Positions 25,607 through 34,471 of a stretch of DNA of 64,000 nt are shown in pieces; the stretch's first letter is position 1, and the number at the start of each line of letters is the position of its first letter. The stretch covers positions 124,001 through 188,000 of the forward strand of contig JAQXDW010000151.1 of assembly GCA_029251165.1 (NCBI GenBank). The letters are read 5' to 3'. The stretch is from Myxococcota bacterium (GTDB lineage Bacteria > Myxococcota_A > UBA796). Made by a program: the position numbers and the translations under genes. The notes under the pieces are model-generated. The model did no database searches and had not been told where the DNA came from. It worked only from the letters and a program-made list of their open reading frames with translations.

Positions 25607-26731
25607 ATGAGCGTACGCAGTGACCGGCAGCGAGAGTTGGCACGGCAGGCACTGAAGGCTGAGGCCCAGTGCCTTCAAGCCCTCAACCACATCCCAGCCG
25701 CCCAGTCCATTCTGGACACTCCTCAGCTCCGAAGAGCCCAGACTCGCGGCCTAATGGTCGAGCGTATTCCAGACGCGCTCGCCGCTGCTGAGGTCTTCGC
25801 ACGCGACGATGCATCGCTGCGCAAGCACCTCAACCTCGCACGCGCTGCCTGGTCAGATGCTGAGGGGCTTCGCTGGCAGATGGTCGGTGAGGTCGAGGGC
25901 CTCATCCGACAGCGCGCGGGAAAGATCGCCCGCACCTCCCGCCTTGAGATCGAAGATCTCGTTCAGGAGGGGCGGCTCGGAGCACTCCGTGCGGCGCGCC
26001 GCTACGACCCGGATGCTCAGAATTTCACCACCTATGCCCAGTGGTGGATCCGTGCAGCGATGACCCGATCCGTCGACGTCGAAGGTCGCCTGGTCCGTCT
26101 CCCAGGCGGCCTCGTCGAGCAGCAGCGTCAGCTCAACCGCATCATCGTCGACATCGTGGCCTCCGGAGAGACCGTCACCGATGAGCGGCTCTCCCAGCTC
26201 AGCGGCATCGAGCCGGAGCGGGTCAAGCTGATCCGCTCGCAGAGCCGACCCGTGAGCCTCGATGTCTCTCCAGGCTCTAGCGACTCCGGAGATGAGGGCG
26301 TGCCGCTGGGCATGATGCTGGCCGACGAGCACACCCCCGATCCAGAGCAGGAGGCCATCACCGCTGCGATGATGGCTCAGGTCGAGGAGCTCCTCGCAGG
26401 CCTCCCGCCGCGAACACGCGAAGCGGTGATGCTGTACTACGGACTCGGAGATGAGCCGCCGCTGACCCTCTCCGCGCTCGGCAAGCGCATGAACCTCTCT
26501 CGCGAGCGGGTCCGACAGATCATCAACCAGGCCGTGCAGACCATTCGGCCCCGGCTAGGCGTCTCAGTCCGTCCCCCGAGCCGGACCTACCGCCCGCCGC
26601 CACGCCCATCGGTACCGAGCAGGAAGCCCCGGCGGATCATCAAGCCCGTCCGCCAGCGGCGCCTGACCATCCAGGAGCGCCTCGCTGCGCTGCTTCAAGA
26701 GCCCGAGGACACCGAAGAGACCGAGCGTTGA
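25607..26731 (+). CDS. Primary-type sigma-70 family RNA polymerase sigma factor
   Basis: 374 residues from the ATG at 25607, with GGAGG directly upstream. Region 2 is LEIEDLVQEGRLGALRAARR followed by FTTYAQWWIRAAMTRSV (core binding and -10 recognition). Region 3 spans ~170-205 and region 4 has LPPRTREAVMLYYGLGD and a helix-turn-helix LSALGKRMNLSRERVRQI (-35 recognition). Region 1.1 is absent, so it resembles an RpoD/RpoS-class alternative factor rather than the housekeeping one. An unusual basic, Pro-rich tail (~330-374) follows region 4. The stop overlaps the start of the next gene (TTGA). Confidence 0.88.
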   Translation: MSVRSDRQRELARQALKAEAQCLQALNHIPAAQSILDTPQLRRAQTRGLMVERIPDALAAAEVFARDDASLRKHLNLARAAWSDAEGLRWQMVGEVEGLIRQRAGKIARTSRLEIEDLVQEGRLGALRAARRYDPDAQNFTTYAQWWIRAAMTRSVDVEGRLVRLPGGLVEQQRQLNRIIVDIVASGETVTDERLSQLSGIEPERVKLIRSQSRPVSLDVSPGSSDSGDEGVPLGMMLADEHTPDPEQEAITAAMMAQVEELLAGLPPRTREAVMLYYGLGDEPPLTLSALGKRMNLSRERVRQIINQAVQTIRPRLGVSVRPPSRTYRPPPRPSVPSRKPRRIIKPVRQRRLTIQERLAALLQEPEDTEETER

Positions 26732-27960
26732 AGGACATCCCCGATGCGGTCCTGGCCCTATGTGCGTCCATCAAGCGCGCGGGCGGTGAGGCCTGGCTGG
26801 TTGGAGGCTGCGTGCGCGACGATCTTCTCGGGCTCCCCGCCAAGGATCTCGACTTCGAGGTCCATCAGCTTCCCGCCAAGAAGCTGGAGGCCGTTCTCCG
26901 TCGCGCAGGTCGGGTCAAGGCTGTGGGCCGCAGCTTCGGCGTCTTCAAGCTGCGGCTGGGCAGACTGGAGCTCGATGTCGGCCTCCCGCAGACCGCCGCC
27001 GCACACACGACCCCCTCCGGGGCTGTACAGGTCCAGGGGGATCCCTGGATCTCTCTGCCGCAGTCTGCGCGACGGCGCGACCTCACCATCAACGCCATCG
27101 CCTACGATCCACTGACCGCCACCTACGCCGACCCCTACGGCGGGCGCGATGATCTCGCCGCACGGCGGCTGCGCATGGTTGATGCCGCGACCTTTGTGGA
27201 GGATCCCCTCCGGGTTCTCCGGGTGATGCAATTCGCCGCCCGCTTCGACTTCACGGTCGACGACGAGCTCGCAGCACTCTGCCAGCGGACTGACATCGCC
27301 GGTCTTCCCGCCGAGCGGGTGTGGATCGAATTCGAGAAGCTCCTGCTCCGCCCCGCGCGCCCCTCTCTTGGTCTCGCCGTCGCGCGAAAGCTCGACATCT
27401 TCTCGCGGATGATGCCAGCGCTGGCAGCGGTCAACAATGACGACCTCGGCGTGGCGCTCGACCGCGCCGCAGCGATCCGTGGTGAAGCCGACTCTCCCGT
27501 CGCCCTGATGCTCTCGGTGCTGCTCCACCGCTGCCCGGAGGCCGCCGAGTCCATCCTCGACTCGCTCAAGGTCTTCACCCTCGACGGCTACCCAGTCCGC
27601 GCGCGCGTTCTCCACACCGTTCAGCACTGGTCAGCCCTCCACGCCCCCATCTCCGATGCTGCCCTCCGCTGGCTTGCGGAGGACGGTGAGGTCTCGCTCA
27701 TCGCACAGGTCGCGCTGGCGTCCGGTGGAGGGGCTGTCGCACAGGAGGCGCTGGACCGGGCGCGCTTCATCGGCATCCACCAGCGTCCGTTACCCGCGCT
27801 GATCAAGGGCCGCGACCTCAAGCCGCTCGGGATCCCCCCCGGCCCACACATGGGGAAGATTCTCCGTAATGTGCGGGTTGCCCAGCTCGACGGTGACATC
27901 CATGATCGCACAGACGCGCTTGCCCTGGTACAGCGGCTATGGTCTTCACAGACTTCCTGA
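26728..27960 (+). CDS. cca: CCA tRNA nucleotidyltransferase
   Basis: 410 residues from a TTG start overlapping the sigma factor stop. Class II nucleotidyltransferase: GGCVRDDLLG (26-35), catalytic Asp pair in DLDFEV (D40, D42), RRDLTINAIAYDP, DPYGGRDDL and DPLRVLRVMQFAARF. It adds or repairs the 3' CCA of tRNAs. The C-terminal half is helical and has no HD domain. TTG start plus overlap suggests low, coupled expression with the sigma factor. Confidence 0.9.
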   Translation: MKDIPDAVLALCASIKRAGGEAWLVGGCVRDDLLGLPAKDLDFEVHQLPAKKLEAVLRRAGRVKAVGRSFGVFKLRLGRLELDVGLPQTAAAHTTPSGAVQVQGDPWISLPQSARRRDLTINAIAYDPLTATYADPYGGRDDLAARRLRMVDAATFVEDPLRVLRVMQFAARFDFTVDDELAALCQRTDIAGLPAERVWIEFEKLLLRPARPSLGLAVARKLDIFSRMMPALAAVNNDDLGVALDRAAAIRGEADSPVALMLSVLLHRCPEAAESILDSLKVFTLDGYPVRARVLHTVQHWSALHAPISDAALRWLAEDGEVSLIAQVALASGGGAVAQEALDRARFIGIHQRPLPALIKGRDLKPLGIPPGPHMGKILRNVRVAQLDGDIHDRTDALALVQRLWSSQTS

Positions 27961-27981
27961 GACAACCCCATCCGGGACGCG

Positions 27982-29454
27982 ATGAACCCCATGAAGCCAG
28001 CGCTGTTGCTCCTACTCCTCTCAGCCCCACCGGCCGCTGCTGAGCCCGCTCAGGGCGTCACACTTCGAGCCGATCTGCGCACCGAGTATCTGGCGGGCTC
28101 TCCGCTCCTGGTAACCATCGAGGCACGCAACGACACCGCTGCGCCCATCACCCTCCCCGATCTCTCGGTGCGTCATGATCTGGTGCGCTTTGAGCTGCGC
28201 ACCCCATCTGGAGAGATGCAGACCCGCCGCACCCTGGTCGAGAATCCAGCGGAGAAGGTGTGGTCGATTCCCCCGAGGGGCAAGCGAGAGGTCCTCCTGG
28301 AGATCCCCAGCGCCAGCACCCTGAAGCCTGGAGACTACGAGATCGCAGTCCACTTCACGCTCGGCGATACGGAGAAGGCGCTGGAGCCGCAGACCATCCG
28401 CCTCGCCCGACCAGCACCGGCTGCTGCGGATCTTGAGGTCGGCTCACTTCCATTTGAGCGCGCCGGAGACTGGACTCCGTGGCTACACCGCAGCGGAGAT
28501 GCATATGATCTCTATCTCCATCGGACCCCGGTCACCGACCCGCTGGGCACAGAGTCAGAGGACTACCTCACCCGCCTGACCGCTGGCTCCAGCCCCCCCT
28601 CTCTGAGCGCATCCCGATCCGCAGACCTCTCGAATCGCTACGTGGTCTGGATGGAAGATGAGCGCACGATCGGCCTCGCACGGCTGCAAGGCCACCGGCT
28701 GCGCGCCGCCCCACGCAGCATCGCGTCTCCATGGCCGAAGGTCTCTCTTGCCGCGCGCGGTGCCACCGCAGCAGACGGACGGCTCTACCAGCCGCTGTGG
28801 ATCTCAGCACCCCGTGGACCCTCCGGAGAGATCCGAGTGCTGTCCGCAGACGAGAACGGCAGCACCAGCTACCGCAAGCTCGGCCGCTATGAGCAGCCCC
28901 CAGAGCAGCTCCGCACCATCGTCACCGATGCCGGCGACGCGCTCTTTCTGCTTGTCCAGCGCGGACACCTGGATCTGTACACTGTGCAGTCTGGAGATGA
29001 GCGTGCTGAATCAGAGGGCCTTCCGGTCCCTGGGCAGCGCCTCCGGAGTGCAGATCCTGCCGCCACAGTCCAAGATGTGCGCTTCACCCTCCTGCCGGCC
29101 TCTGAGGCCTATGCAGGCGGCCTGGCGATTCTTGGGCTGTTCGCAGTAGAGGGAGGGCTCCAGCCCCGCTGGATGGGCCTCTCTGGCGCAGCAATCAAGA
29201 CTGGAGCCACCATCCCCGTGCCAGAGGGCTCCACCCTCGTGGACTTCTCACCCAACGGCATGGCCTCGCCCGGGCTCCTTCTGCAGCTCTCCAACAAGAC
29301 CCTTCGCTACCAAGAGGGCGGGGCCTATCAGAGCCTCGGAACGTTGGAGGATGTCGTCGCGCTGGATCGGAGCGATGGTGTTCCCCTGCTCCGCCGCCTC
29401 GACGCACCGGTCACGGCGATCCCGCTCAAGCCAGAGACGCCCCTGGCACCCTGA
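27982..29454 (+). CDS. Exported protein of unknown function
   Basis: 490 residues. Signal peptide MNPMKPALLLLLLSAPPAAA. Residues 25-145 look like an Ig-like beta domain (LRADLRTEYLAGSPLLVTIE, GDYEIAVHFTLGD), as found in proteins annotated as intracellular-proteinase-inhibitor-like or DUF-type beta sandwiches. The rest is rich in beta strands and could be a propeller (RYVVWMEDERTIGLARLQG, DALFLLVQRGHLDLY). No catalytic motif is recognised. It follows cca by 21 bases and is probably co-transcribed. Confidence 0.7.
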   Translation: MNPMKPALLLLLLSAPPAAAEPAQGVTLRADLRTEYLAGSPLLVTIEARNDTAAPITLPDLSVRHDLVRFELRTPSGEMQTRRTLVENPAEKVWSIPPRGKREVLLEIPSASTLKPGDYEIAVHFTLGDTEKALEPQTIRLARPAPAAADLEVGSLPFERAGDWTPWLHRSGDAYDLYLHRTPVTDPLGTESEDYLTRLTAGSSPPSLSASRSADLSNRYVVWMEDERTIGLARLQGHRLRAAPRSIASPWPKVSLAARGATAADGRLYQPLWISAPRGPSGEIRVLSADENGSTSYRKLGRYEQPPEQLRTIVTDAGDALFLLVQRGHLDLYTVQSGDERAESEGLPVPGQRLRSADPAATVQDVRFTLLPASEAYAGGLAILGLFAVEGGLQPRWMGLSGAAIKTGATIPVPEGSTLVDFSPNGMASPGLLLQLSNKTLRYQEGGAYQSLGTLEDVVALDRSDGVPLLRRLDAPVTAIPLKPETPLAP

Positions 29455-29480
29455 GTGCGGAGACGTGCGCCAGAAGCAGA

Positions 29481-29504
29481 AGAGACCCCGCATGCGGGGT
29501 CTCT
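29481..29504. terminator. Bidirectional terminator, perfect 24-base palindrome
   Basis: AGAGACCCCGCA/TGCGGGGTCTCT forms a 12-base self-complementary stem (about 10 pairs plus a small loop in RNA), followed by GTTGTCGT on the plus strand and TCTGCTTCTG on the minus. It lies between convergent genes ending at 29454 and 29586, so it can end transcription from both sides. Confidence 0.75.
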
Positions 29505-29507
29505 GTT

Positions 29508-29560
29508 GTCGTGAGGACAGTGTGTCGTGAGAACAGTGTTGTTGCGAGGACTCAGCGTGT
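29508..29560. repeat. Degenerate tandem repeats of 16-20 bases after the terminator
   Basis: GTCGTGAGGACAGTGT (29508-29523) is followed by GTCGTGAGAACAGTGTT (29524-29540) and a weaker copy from 29541 (GTTGCGAGGACTCAGCGTGT). They fill the gap between convergent genes and are probably slippage-derived. Confidence 0.6.
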
Positions 29561-29585
29561 CAGCTGAAGACCTCACCGACTGCTC

Positions 29586-30584
29586 TCAGTCGCAGCAGTC
29601 GTTCTCGGTGCAGTACGCGGTCTCGAGCTCATCGATGTTGCCGACGCTCAGCTCATCGAGGGCGCTCTCGCACTCATCGACGTTCGCATCTTCACCGCAC
29701 ATGTCGGGGTGAATACAGCAGAACGGCTCCAGGTTCTGCTCGGTGCAGAACGCCTTCTCAAGCTGAGGAGTGCAGTCGCGGACATTGCCCTCCTCGTCGA
29801 GGGACTCGCCGAGCAGCGAGCACTCCGAGATGCCCGAGCAGGACCCCTCGCGCGCCATCACACCGAAAGAGAGCAGGCCATCATCAAGGGGAACCGAGAA
29901 GCTCTCCAGGACGACAGTGAACTCAACACCCGCGTAGTCGCTGGTGTCAATGGTGCAGTACTCTGGGGTCGCGCGACCGGCATGAGCGTCATCCTGCCCC
30001 TGGGCACCGACCTGGGTACAGAGCCCGTACTCGATGGCGATCTGGTTGCCGAGGCTGTCGGTGTAGAAGCCGGTGAAGTCCCCAATCTCTACGCCCGGGC
30101 TGCCGGTGTAGTAGGCGGACAGACCGGCGAACATGTCCATGTCGCCGTCGTCTTCCTCCAGGTCCGGGTAGGAGTAGTTGTCTCGGTTGGTGGTAGACTC
30201 AACGGCCTGATTCCAGAACACCGTCTCTGGATCGACCACCAGGCAGACGTTGCCGCCGGTGCCCTCGAAGGTAAAGGTCGCACCCCCGATATCACCGCCG
30301 ATCTCGGAGAGACCAACCTGGCCGTAGTAGCACAGCGGGAGGTCATCATCCTGGGTCCGATCACCGACCGTTTCGCGTGCGACACCGGGACTGGTCTCAT
30401 TGCACCAAGTCGATGCTGCCGAGCCCTCGCCGGCCAGTGCGTTGTACTGGTCGAGCGAGATGACCTCAAGCTCGCCGATCTCGACGACAGAGGGGTAGGC
30501 CTCGTTGGGCTTGGGGACCTGATCGAATCCGCTGCGGTCACAGCCGACAAGCGAGGCCAGGAGTGGAAGACTACTCATCAACAT
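29586..30584 (-). CDS. Cys-rich lipoprotein, distal gene of the Oar-like receptor operon
   Basis: 332 residues from the ATG at 30584 (ATG at 30578 is an alternative). The leader ends in SLVGC, a lipobox. The body is acidic with a beta-rich part containing GGATFTFEGTGGNVCLVV. The C-terminus is Cys-dense (EPFCCIHPDMCGEDANVDEC, then AYCTENDCCD), suggesting several disulfides. No named family is recognised. The start overlaps the end of the second lipoprotein gene by 14 bases, and both lie downstream of the TonB receptor, so a receptor accessory role on the outer membrane is inferred. Confidence 0.75.
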   Translation of the reverse strand: MLMSSLPLLASLVGCDRSGFDQVPKPNEAYPSVVEIGELEVISLDQYNALAGEGSAASTWCNETSPGVARETVGDRTQDDDLPLCYYGQVGLSEIGGDIGGATFTFEGTGGNVCLVVDPETVFWNQAVESTTNRDNYSYPDLEEDDGDMDMFAGLSAYYTGSPGVEIGDFTGFYTDSLGNQIAIEYGLCTQVGAQGQDDAHAGRATPEYCTIDTSDYAGVEFTVVLESFSVPLDDGLLSFGVMAREGSCSGISECSLLGESLDEEGNVRDCTPQLEKAFCTEQNLEPFCCIHPDMCGEDANVDECESALDELSVGNIDELETAYCTENDCCD

Positions 30585-31413
30585 AGTTGAACCCGATCTC
30601 GAGGTCGAAGTCAGCATCTGGATCAGTGACCAGGACAGGATCCTGAACCACCCAGTCGCCAGGATCGATGTAGTTGCCTGGATAGTTGAGCACGTTGATG
30701 TAGTTCGTGCCCTTGTTGTACTCTTCGTTGTAGTACGTGAAGAGCTCGCCGTTGCCCACATCGCAGGTGCTGTACTCGTAGGTACGAGACGGCATGTCAA
30801 CCCAGCCCCAGATGGCCATGTTCTCGGTGTAGGTCACCTGCGGAATCTCGACATCCGTCGCGACCAGGTAGTCCCCTTCCAGCGTGAAGTCGGGCTCCTC
30901 AGCAATGAAGAACATCTCGTAGTCTGCAGTGGCGAACAGAAGCTCGTAGCAGTGCTCCTGGAACTCAACGCCGCTGCCGACCTCGAAGCCCTCGCTGTCG
31001 CTGACTGGATTCCCGAGGACGTCCTCGAAGTACTCCAGGATCTCATCGTAGGAGGTGAACCGACCAGTGGAGATCTTGCAGGCAAGCTCCTGGTAGCAGG
31101 CCCAGTCGAAGCGCCCGACGGTGGTTCCACCGTAGGGGTAGGTGTCACCCTCTGCGGAGGTGTTGAGGATCGGACCAATCTCGGGATGGGGGAAGTCGTA
31201 CAGCCCCTCCTGCACCGAGGGGAAGACACCGATGTAGACCGGACCGATGGCCCGAGCGTCATCAATGATCGTGAGGTTGTCGACGTCCTCGCCATACTCG
31301 AACTGTGTGGCTGCAGCCGGGATCCGGACAGTTCCCAGCAGATCGACCTCGGGGAGATCTTCCTGATAGGCACAGCCAGAGAGCGCGGCCGAGAGGATGA
31401 TGATGCGCTTCAT
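30571..31413 (-). CDS. Lipoprotein between Oar-like receptor and Cys-rich lipoprotein
   Basis: 280 residues from the ATG at 31413, with GGAGA upstream. MKRIIILSAALSGC is a standard lipoprotein leader. The mature part is acidic, Tyr-rich and has scattered Cys (DWACYQELAC, EHCYELL, STCDVG). Its ending DADFDLEIGFNYVDE and general make-up recall the other lipoprotein of this operon. Function unknown; location suggests a surface partner of the receptor encoded 35 bases upstream. Confidence 0.75.
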   Translation of the reverse strand: MKRIIILSAALSGCAYQEDLPEVDLLGTVRIPAAATQFEYGEDVDNLTIIDDARAIGPVYIGVFPSVQEGLYDFPHPEIGPILNTSAEGDTYPYGGTTVGRFDWACYQELACKISTGRFTSYDEILEYFEDVLGNPVSDSEGFEVGSGVEFQEHCYELLFATADYEMFFIAEEPDFTLEGDYLVATDVEIPQVTYTENMAIWGWVDMPSRTYEYSTCDVGNGELFTYYNEEYNKGTNYINVLNYPGNYIDPGDWVVQDPVLVTDPDADFDLEIGFNYVDE

Positions 31414-31448
31414 GTAAGCGTCTCCATGGAGAGAAGATAAGAACATCT

Positions 31449-34169
31449 TTAGAACTCGTACCGGCCGCCGACTGTCATCCGAATCGGATCGACCCGATAG
31501 TTGATGACCCAGCGGTTGGTGTTGCTGGTGACCGCTGCGTACTGACCGTTGCGATTGTTGGTGGCGTTCTCCAGCTCGAAGACACCGAACAGCTTGCCCT
31601 TGCGAACCGGGATTGCCTGCTGGATCTGGAGGTTCAGCTGCCACCAGGTGTTGGTGCGAGCGTAGGAACCAACGGTCTCCTTGAGGAAGTAGGTACGGCC
31701 GTAGTCAGCGTAGTTACCGTTGCTCCAGTACCGAGTGAGCGGGTAACCGCTCTCCATGAAGAAGACCGCACCGAGGCGAGTGGTCCACGGGTCATCCGGG
31801 ATGTCCCAGGTAAAGCCCGCAGCGATGTCGTGCTTGATGTCGGTTCCGAGGTAGCCGTTGATGAAGTAGTCAACCTGCTGAGGGACCGAGAGGAAGCTGC
31901 TCGGAGTCCCCTGCACCGTTCCACGACTGGAGGTGTAGGAGTAGTTGAACTGCATCGCCCAGCGGTCCGACCAAGCCTTCTCGAGGACGGCATCAGCGCG
32001 GTAGTAGATGCGCTGTGAGATGTCTGGAGTCCGCATCCGGTACTGAGTGACCAGGGTTCCGTCCGAGGCGCCGATGACGTTGTAGCCAGTGCCGTCCCAG
32101 ATGAAGTTGGTCTCATCGAAGGCGTGGAGGTTCCGGGTGAGCTTGCCGTTGAAGTACGCCTTCGCAGCAAAGTCACGGATGATCTCACGCTCGACACCGA
32201 CCAGGAACTCGTCGGAGCGGGGTGCCGTGGTCTTGTCGTAGATCGTGTTGTTGTTGTCGACCGGAGTGTAGAAGTAGTTGTTCGACGCGTCGGAAGTGAA
32301 GTTCCCGAAGTACTCACCGAGGGTAAGCTTGGAGCCGAGATCACCCTGGGAGAGGTAGTCGGCGATGCCGATCCGACCCGGGTTGTTGAACCGACCGACG
32401 CTGGCCTTCAGGGCCGTCTTCTGGTTGGACCATGGATCCCAGATGATGCTCAGGCGGGGTCCGAAGATACCGACATCGATGATGTTGTCGCCGACATCGT
32501 TGCGGAAGATCGCGCGGTCGTAGCGGGTACCGAACCGAACGGTCAGGTTGGAGACCGGCTTGTAGACATCCTGAAGGAAGAAGCCAAGCTGGTTGGAGTA
32601 GGTGTTGTACTGGAGCGGGTTGTTGTACTCGACCCAGTAGTAGTTCTGGTAGGTGTTCGGGTTGTACGAGATCTCGTTGAGATCGTAGTAGATGACGTTT
32701 CCAGAGAAACCGAACACCTTGGTCCACCAGAGCAGGTCAGTGCTCACACCAGCCTTGATGTCGTGGGTACCGAGGGCCTCCAGCTGCAGCAGGCTGAACT
32801 TGGTCCCGAGCACCGCACGCCAGCGGTCATCAAAGTCGTACAGGACGTAGTTGCCGCTCGAGAACGCGCCGAACAGACCCTGCCGAGGCGAGGTCGTGAA
32901 GTCGATGCTGTTCTCGATCTCGTCGGAACCACAAGGACTGTAGCCGAGGTTCTTGTTGTGGGTACAAGGGACGCCGTACCGCTCGATGTAGGTCTTCTGG
33001 AGTGTGGCCTTGGTCTCCATGAAGGCCTCGGGGCTGATGAACCAGTCCCACTGCCCGCTGAAGAGGAAGCCACCCTGCGCCTGACGACCCTGTGCCTCTG
33101 GATAGACGAAGCGACTGGACTGACTCGTGTTGTCGATCGTGGAGGGGTCCGCCTGGAAAGACAGCGACAGACGGTGCGCCGTGGTCGGCTGCACCGTGAC
33201 CTTACCGAAGACGTAGTGACCGTCGAAGTCACGAGGCAGATCGATGCCGATGTTGGCGATCAGGGAGCGGTTGTAGGAGTAAGACATGATGAACCACGCC
33301 TTGTCCCGGATAATCGGCCCGCTGATCTTGCTGCCGAGGCGGAAGATCTGGAAGGAGCTGTCGAAGTCGGTCGGGGCGAGCTGGGTGCCGTCTGCTGCGA
33401 TGGTGGCATCGAGCTTGGGGCCCCACTGGCCGTTGGCGTAGCGGACATCCTGGACGAACTCCAGGGTGTTACCACCCGACTCGGTGATGACGTTGATTGC
33501 ACCACCGAGGTTCTGACCAAACTCCGGATCGAACGCCGAGGTCAGGACCTGGATCTGCTCGATGGCATCGAAGTTGAAGTTGAGAGAGAAGGTTCCGGTG
33601 ACCGGGTCGGTGATGTTGACACCGTCCAGCATGTAGGAGTTCTCGTTGGAGGACGCGCCACCCACATTGGGGTTGGAGCCACCGGTGACACCCGCAGCCA
33701 TCTGGACCGCAGACTGGTAGCTCCGTCCGGCGGGGATGCGCTGGAGGAACTCCTTGGTGAGCACTGAGCCGCGATCGCCAGACTCGGTGTCAACCACCGA
33801 GCGACTCTCCTCAATGATCATCTCTTCGCTGGAACCACCCGAGAGCTTGAGCTCCAGGTTTACGATGGTGTTCCGGCCACCGTTGACGTTCATGTTGGTC
33901 CGGCGGACCGTCGTGAAGCCAGAGCGAGTGGCGGTCAGCTCGTAAATACCAGGGGGCAGCTCAGCGAAGACAAACCGACCATTTTCGTTGGAAGGTCTCT
34001 GCTGGGTGCCCATGAGGTTTTCGGATTCAATGGAGATCATGACGCCGGGAATGGCGATGCCACCCTCGTCTACGACCGTACCTTTGATGGTGCCTTTGGT
34101 TACGGACTGTGCCAGCGCGACTCCCGGAAGGAGAATCATGATCAGCAGCAGTCTGAAGAGGTGCGTCAT
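31449..34169 (-). CDS. Oar-like TonB-dependent outer-membrane receptor
   Basis: 906 residues. Signal peptide ends near VALAQ. Residues ~25-110 are a carboxypeptidase-regulatory-like domain (GTIKGTVVDEGGIAIPGV, LPPGIYELTATRSGF). A plug domain follows (~130-235: RIPAGRSYQSAVQMAAGVTG, SYMLDGVNITDPVTGT, FGQNLGGAINVITESGGN), then a long beta-barrel ending in GGRYEF with the terminal aromatic residue needed for BAM assembly. Related Oar proteins in Myxococcus are needed for development and protein secretion; the ligand here is unknown. First gene of a three-gene operon with two lipoproteins. Confidence 0.9.
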   Translation of the reverse strand: MTHLFRLLLIMILLPGVALAQSVTKGTIKGTVVDEGGIAIPGVMISIESENLMGTQQRPSNENGRFVFAELPPGIYELTATRSGFTTVRRTNMNVNGGRNTIVNLELKLSGGSSEEMIIEESRSVVDTESGDRGSVLTKEFLQRIPAGRSYQSAVQMAAGVTGGSNPNVGGASSNENSYMLDGVNITDPVTGTFSLNFNFDAIEQIQVLTSAFDPEFGQNLGGAINVITESGGNTLEFVQDVRYANGQWGPKLDATIAADGTQLAPTDFDSSFQIFRLGSKISGPIIRDKAWFIMSYSYNRSLIANIGIDLPRDFDGHYVFGKVTVQPTTAHRLSLSFQADPSTIDNTSQSSRFVYPEAQGRQAQGGFLFSGQWDWFISPEAFMETKATLQKTYIERYGVPCTHNKNLGYSPCGSDEIENSIDFTTSPRQGLFGAFSSGNYVLYDFDDRWRAVLGTKFSLLQLEALGTHDIKAGVSTDLLWWTKVFGFSGNVIYYDLNEISYNPNTYQNYYWVEYNNPLQYNTYSNQLGFFLQDVYKPVSNLTVRFGTRYDRAIFRNDVGDNIIDVGIFGPRLSIIWDPWSNQKTALKASVGRFNNPGRIGIADYLSQGDLGSKLTLGEYFGNFTSDASNNYFYTPVDNNNTIYDKTTAPRSDEFLVGVEREIIRDFAAKAYFNGKLTRNLHAFDETNFIWDGTGYNVIGASDGTLVTQYRMRTPDISQRIYYRADAVLEKAWSDRWAMQFNYSYTSSRGTVQGTPSSFLSVPQQVDYFINGYLGTDIKHDIAAGFTWDIPDDPWTTRLGAVFFMESGYPLTRYWSNGNYADYGRTYFLKETVGSYARTNTWWQLNLQIQQAIPVRKGKLFGVFELENATNNRNGQYAAVTSNTNRWVINYRVDPIRMTVGGRYEF

Positions 34170-34409
34170 CAGCTCACGTCCCGCGTGTTGTTCGGCAGTG
34201 GGGGCAGAAGGGGCCTCAGTTAGACCGAGGAAGAGGATGGAATCTTCTGAACAGGAGCCGCGTTTTGATCCAATTGTGGATTCGGCAGCCTGATTGAAAA
34301 GTAGTGGCAGAGTTAGGCGATGAAGCCTCGGAAGTCAAGCCCGTAAGATCGCAACCGCTGCAAAGACGCTCTGAGATGAGGATCTTTAGAGATCACCGCC
34401 CTGTCTTTC

Positions 34410-34439
34410 TTGACGGCATGCCGATCAAGCAGCTAGTGT
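34410..34439 (+). promoter_or_regulatory. Candidate sigma-70 promoter for the matrixin operon
   Basis: TTGACG (34410-34415) and TAGTGT (34434-34439) are separated by 18 bases and lie 33 bases before the ATG at 34472. The match to consensus is good at -35 and partial at -10. The rest of the 302-base gap between the receptor and this operon shows no gene. Confidence 0.45.
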
Positions 34440-34469
34440 GTGACCTCGCAATCTCTGGCCAGAGGTCAC
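34440..34469 (+). promoter_or_regulatory. 8-base inverted repeat overlapping the ribosome-binding site
   Basis: GTGACCTC (34440-34447) and GAGGTCAC (34462-34469) form a perfect dyad with 14-base spacer. The right arm contains the AGAGG ribosome site of the gene starting at 34472, and the left arm touches the candidate -10 box. It could be a repressor operator or, if transcription starts further upstream, an RNA hairpin hiding the ribosome site. Confidence 0.5.
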
Positions 34470-34471
34470 CC

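Noticed and set aside
32124..33767. 547-residue Val/Asp-rich plus-strand frame
   Set aside because: Antisense of the TonB receptor; repetitive composition is a codon-bias artefact.
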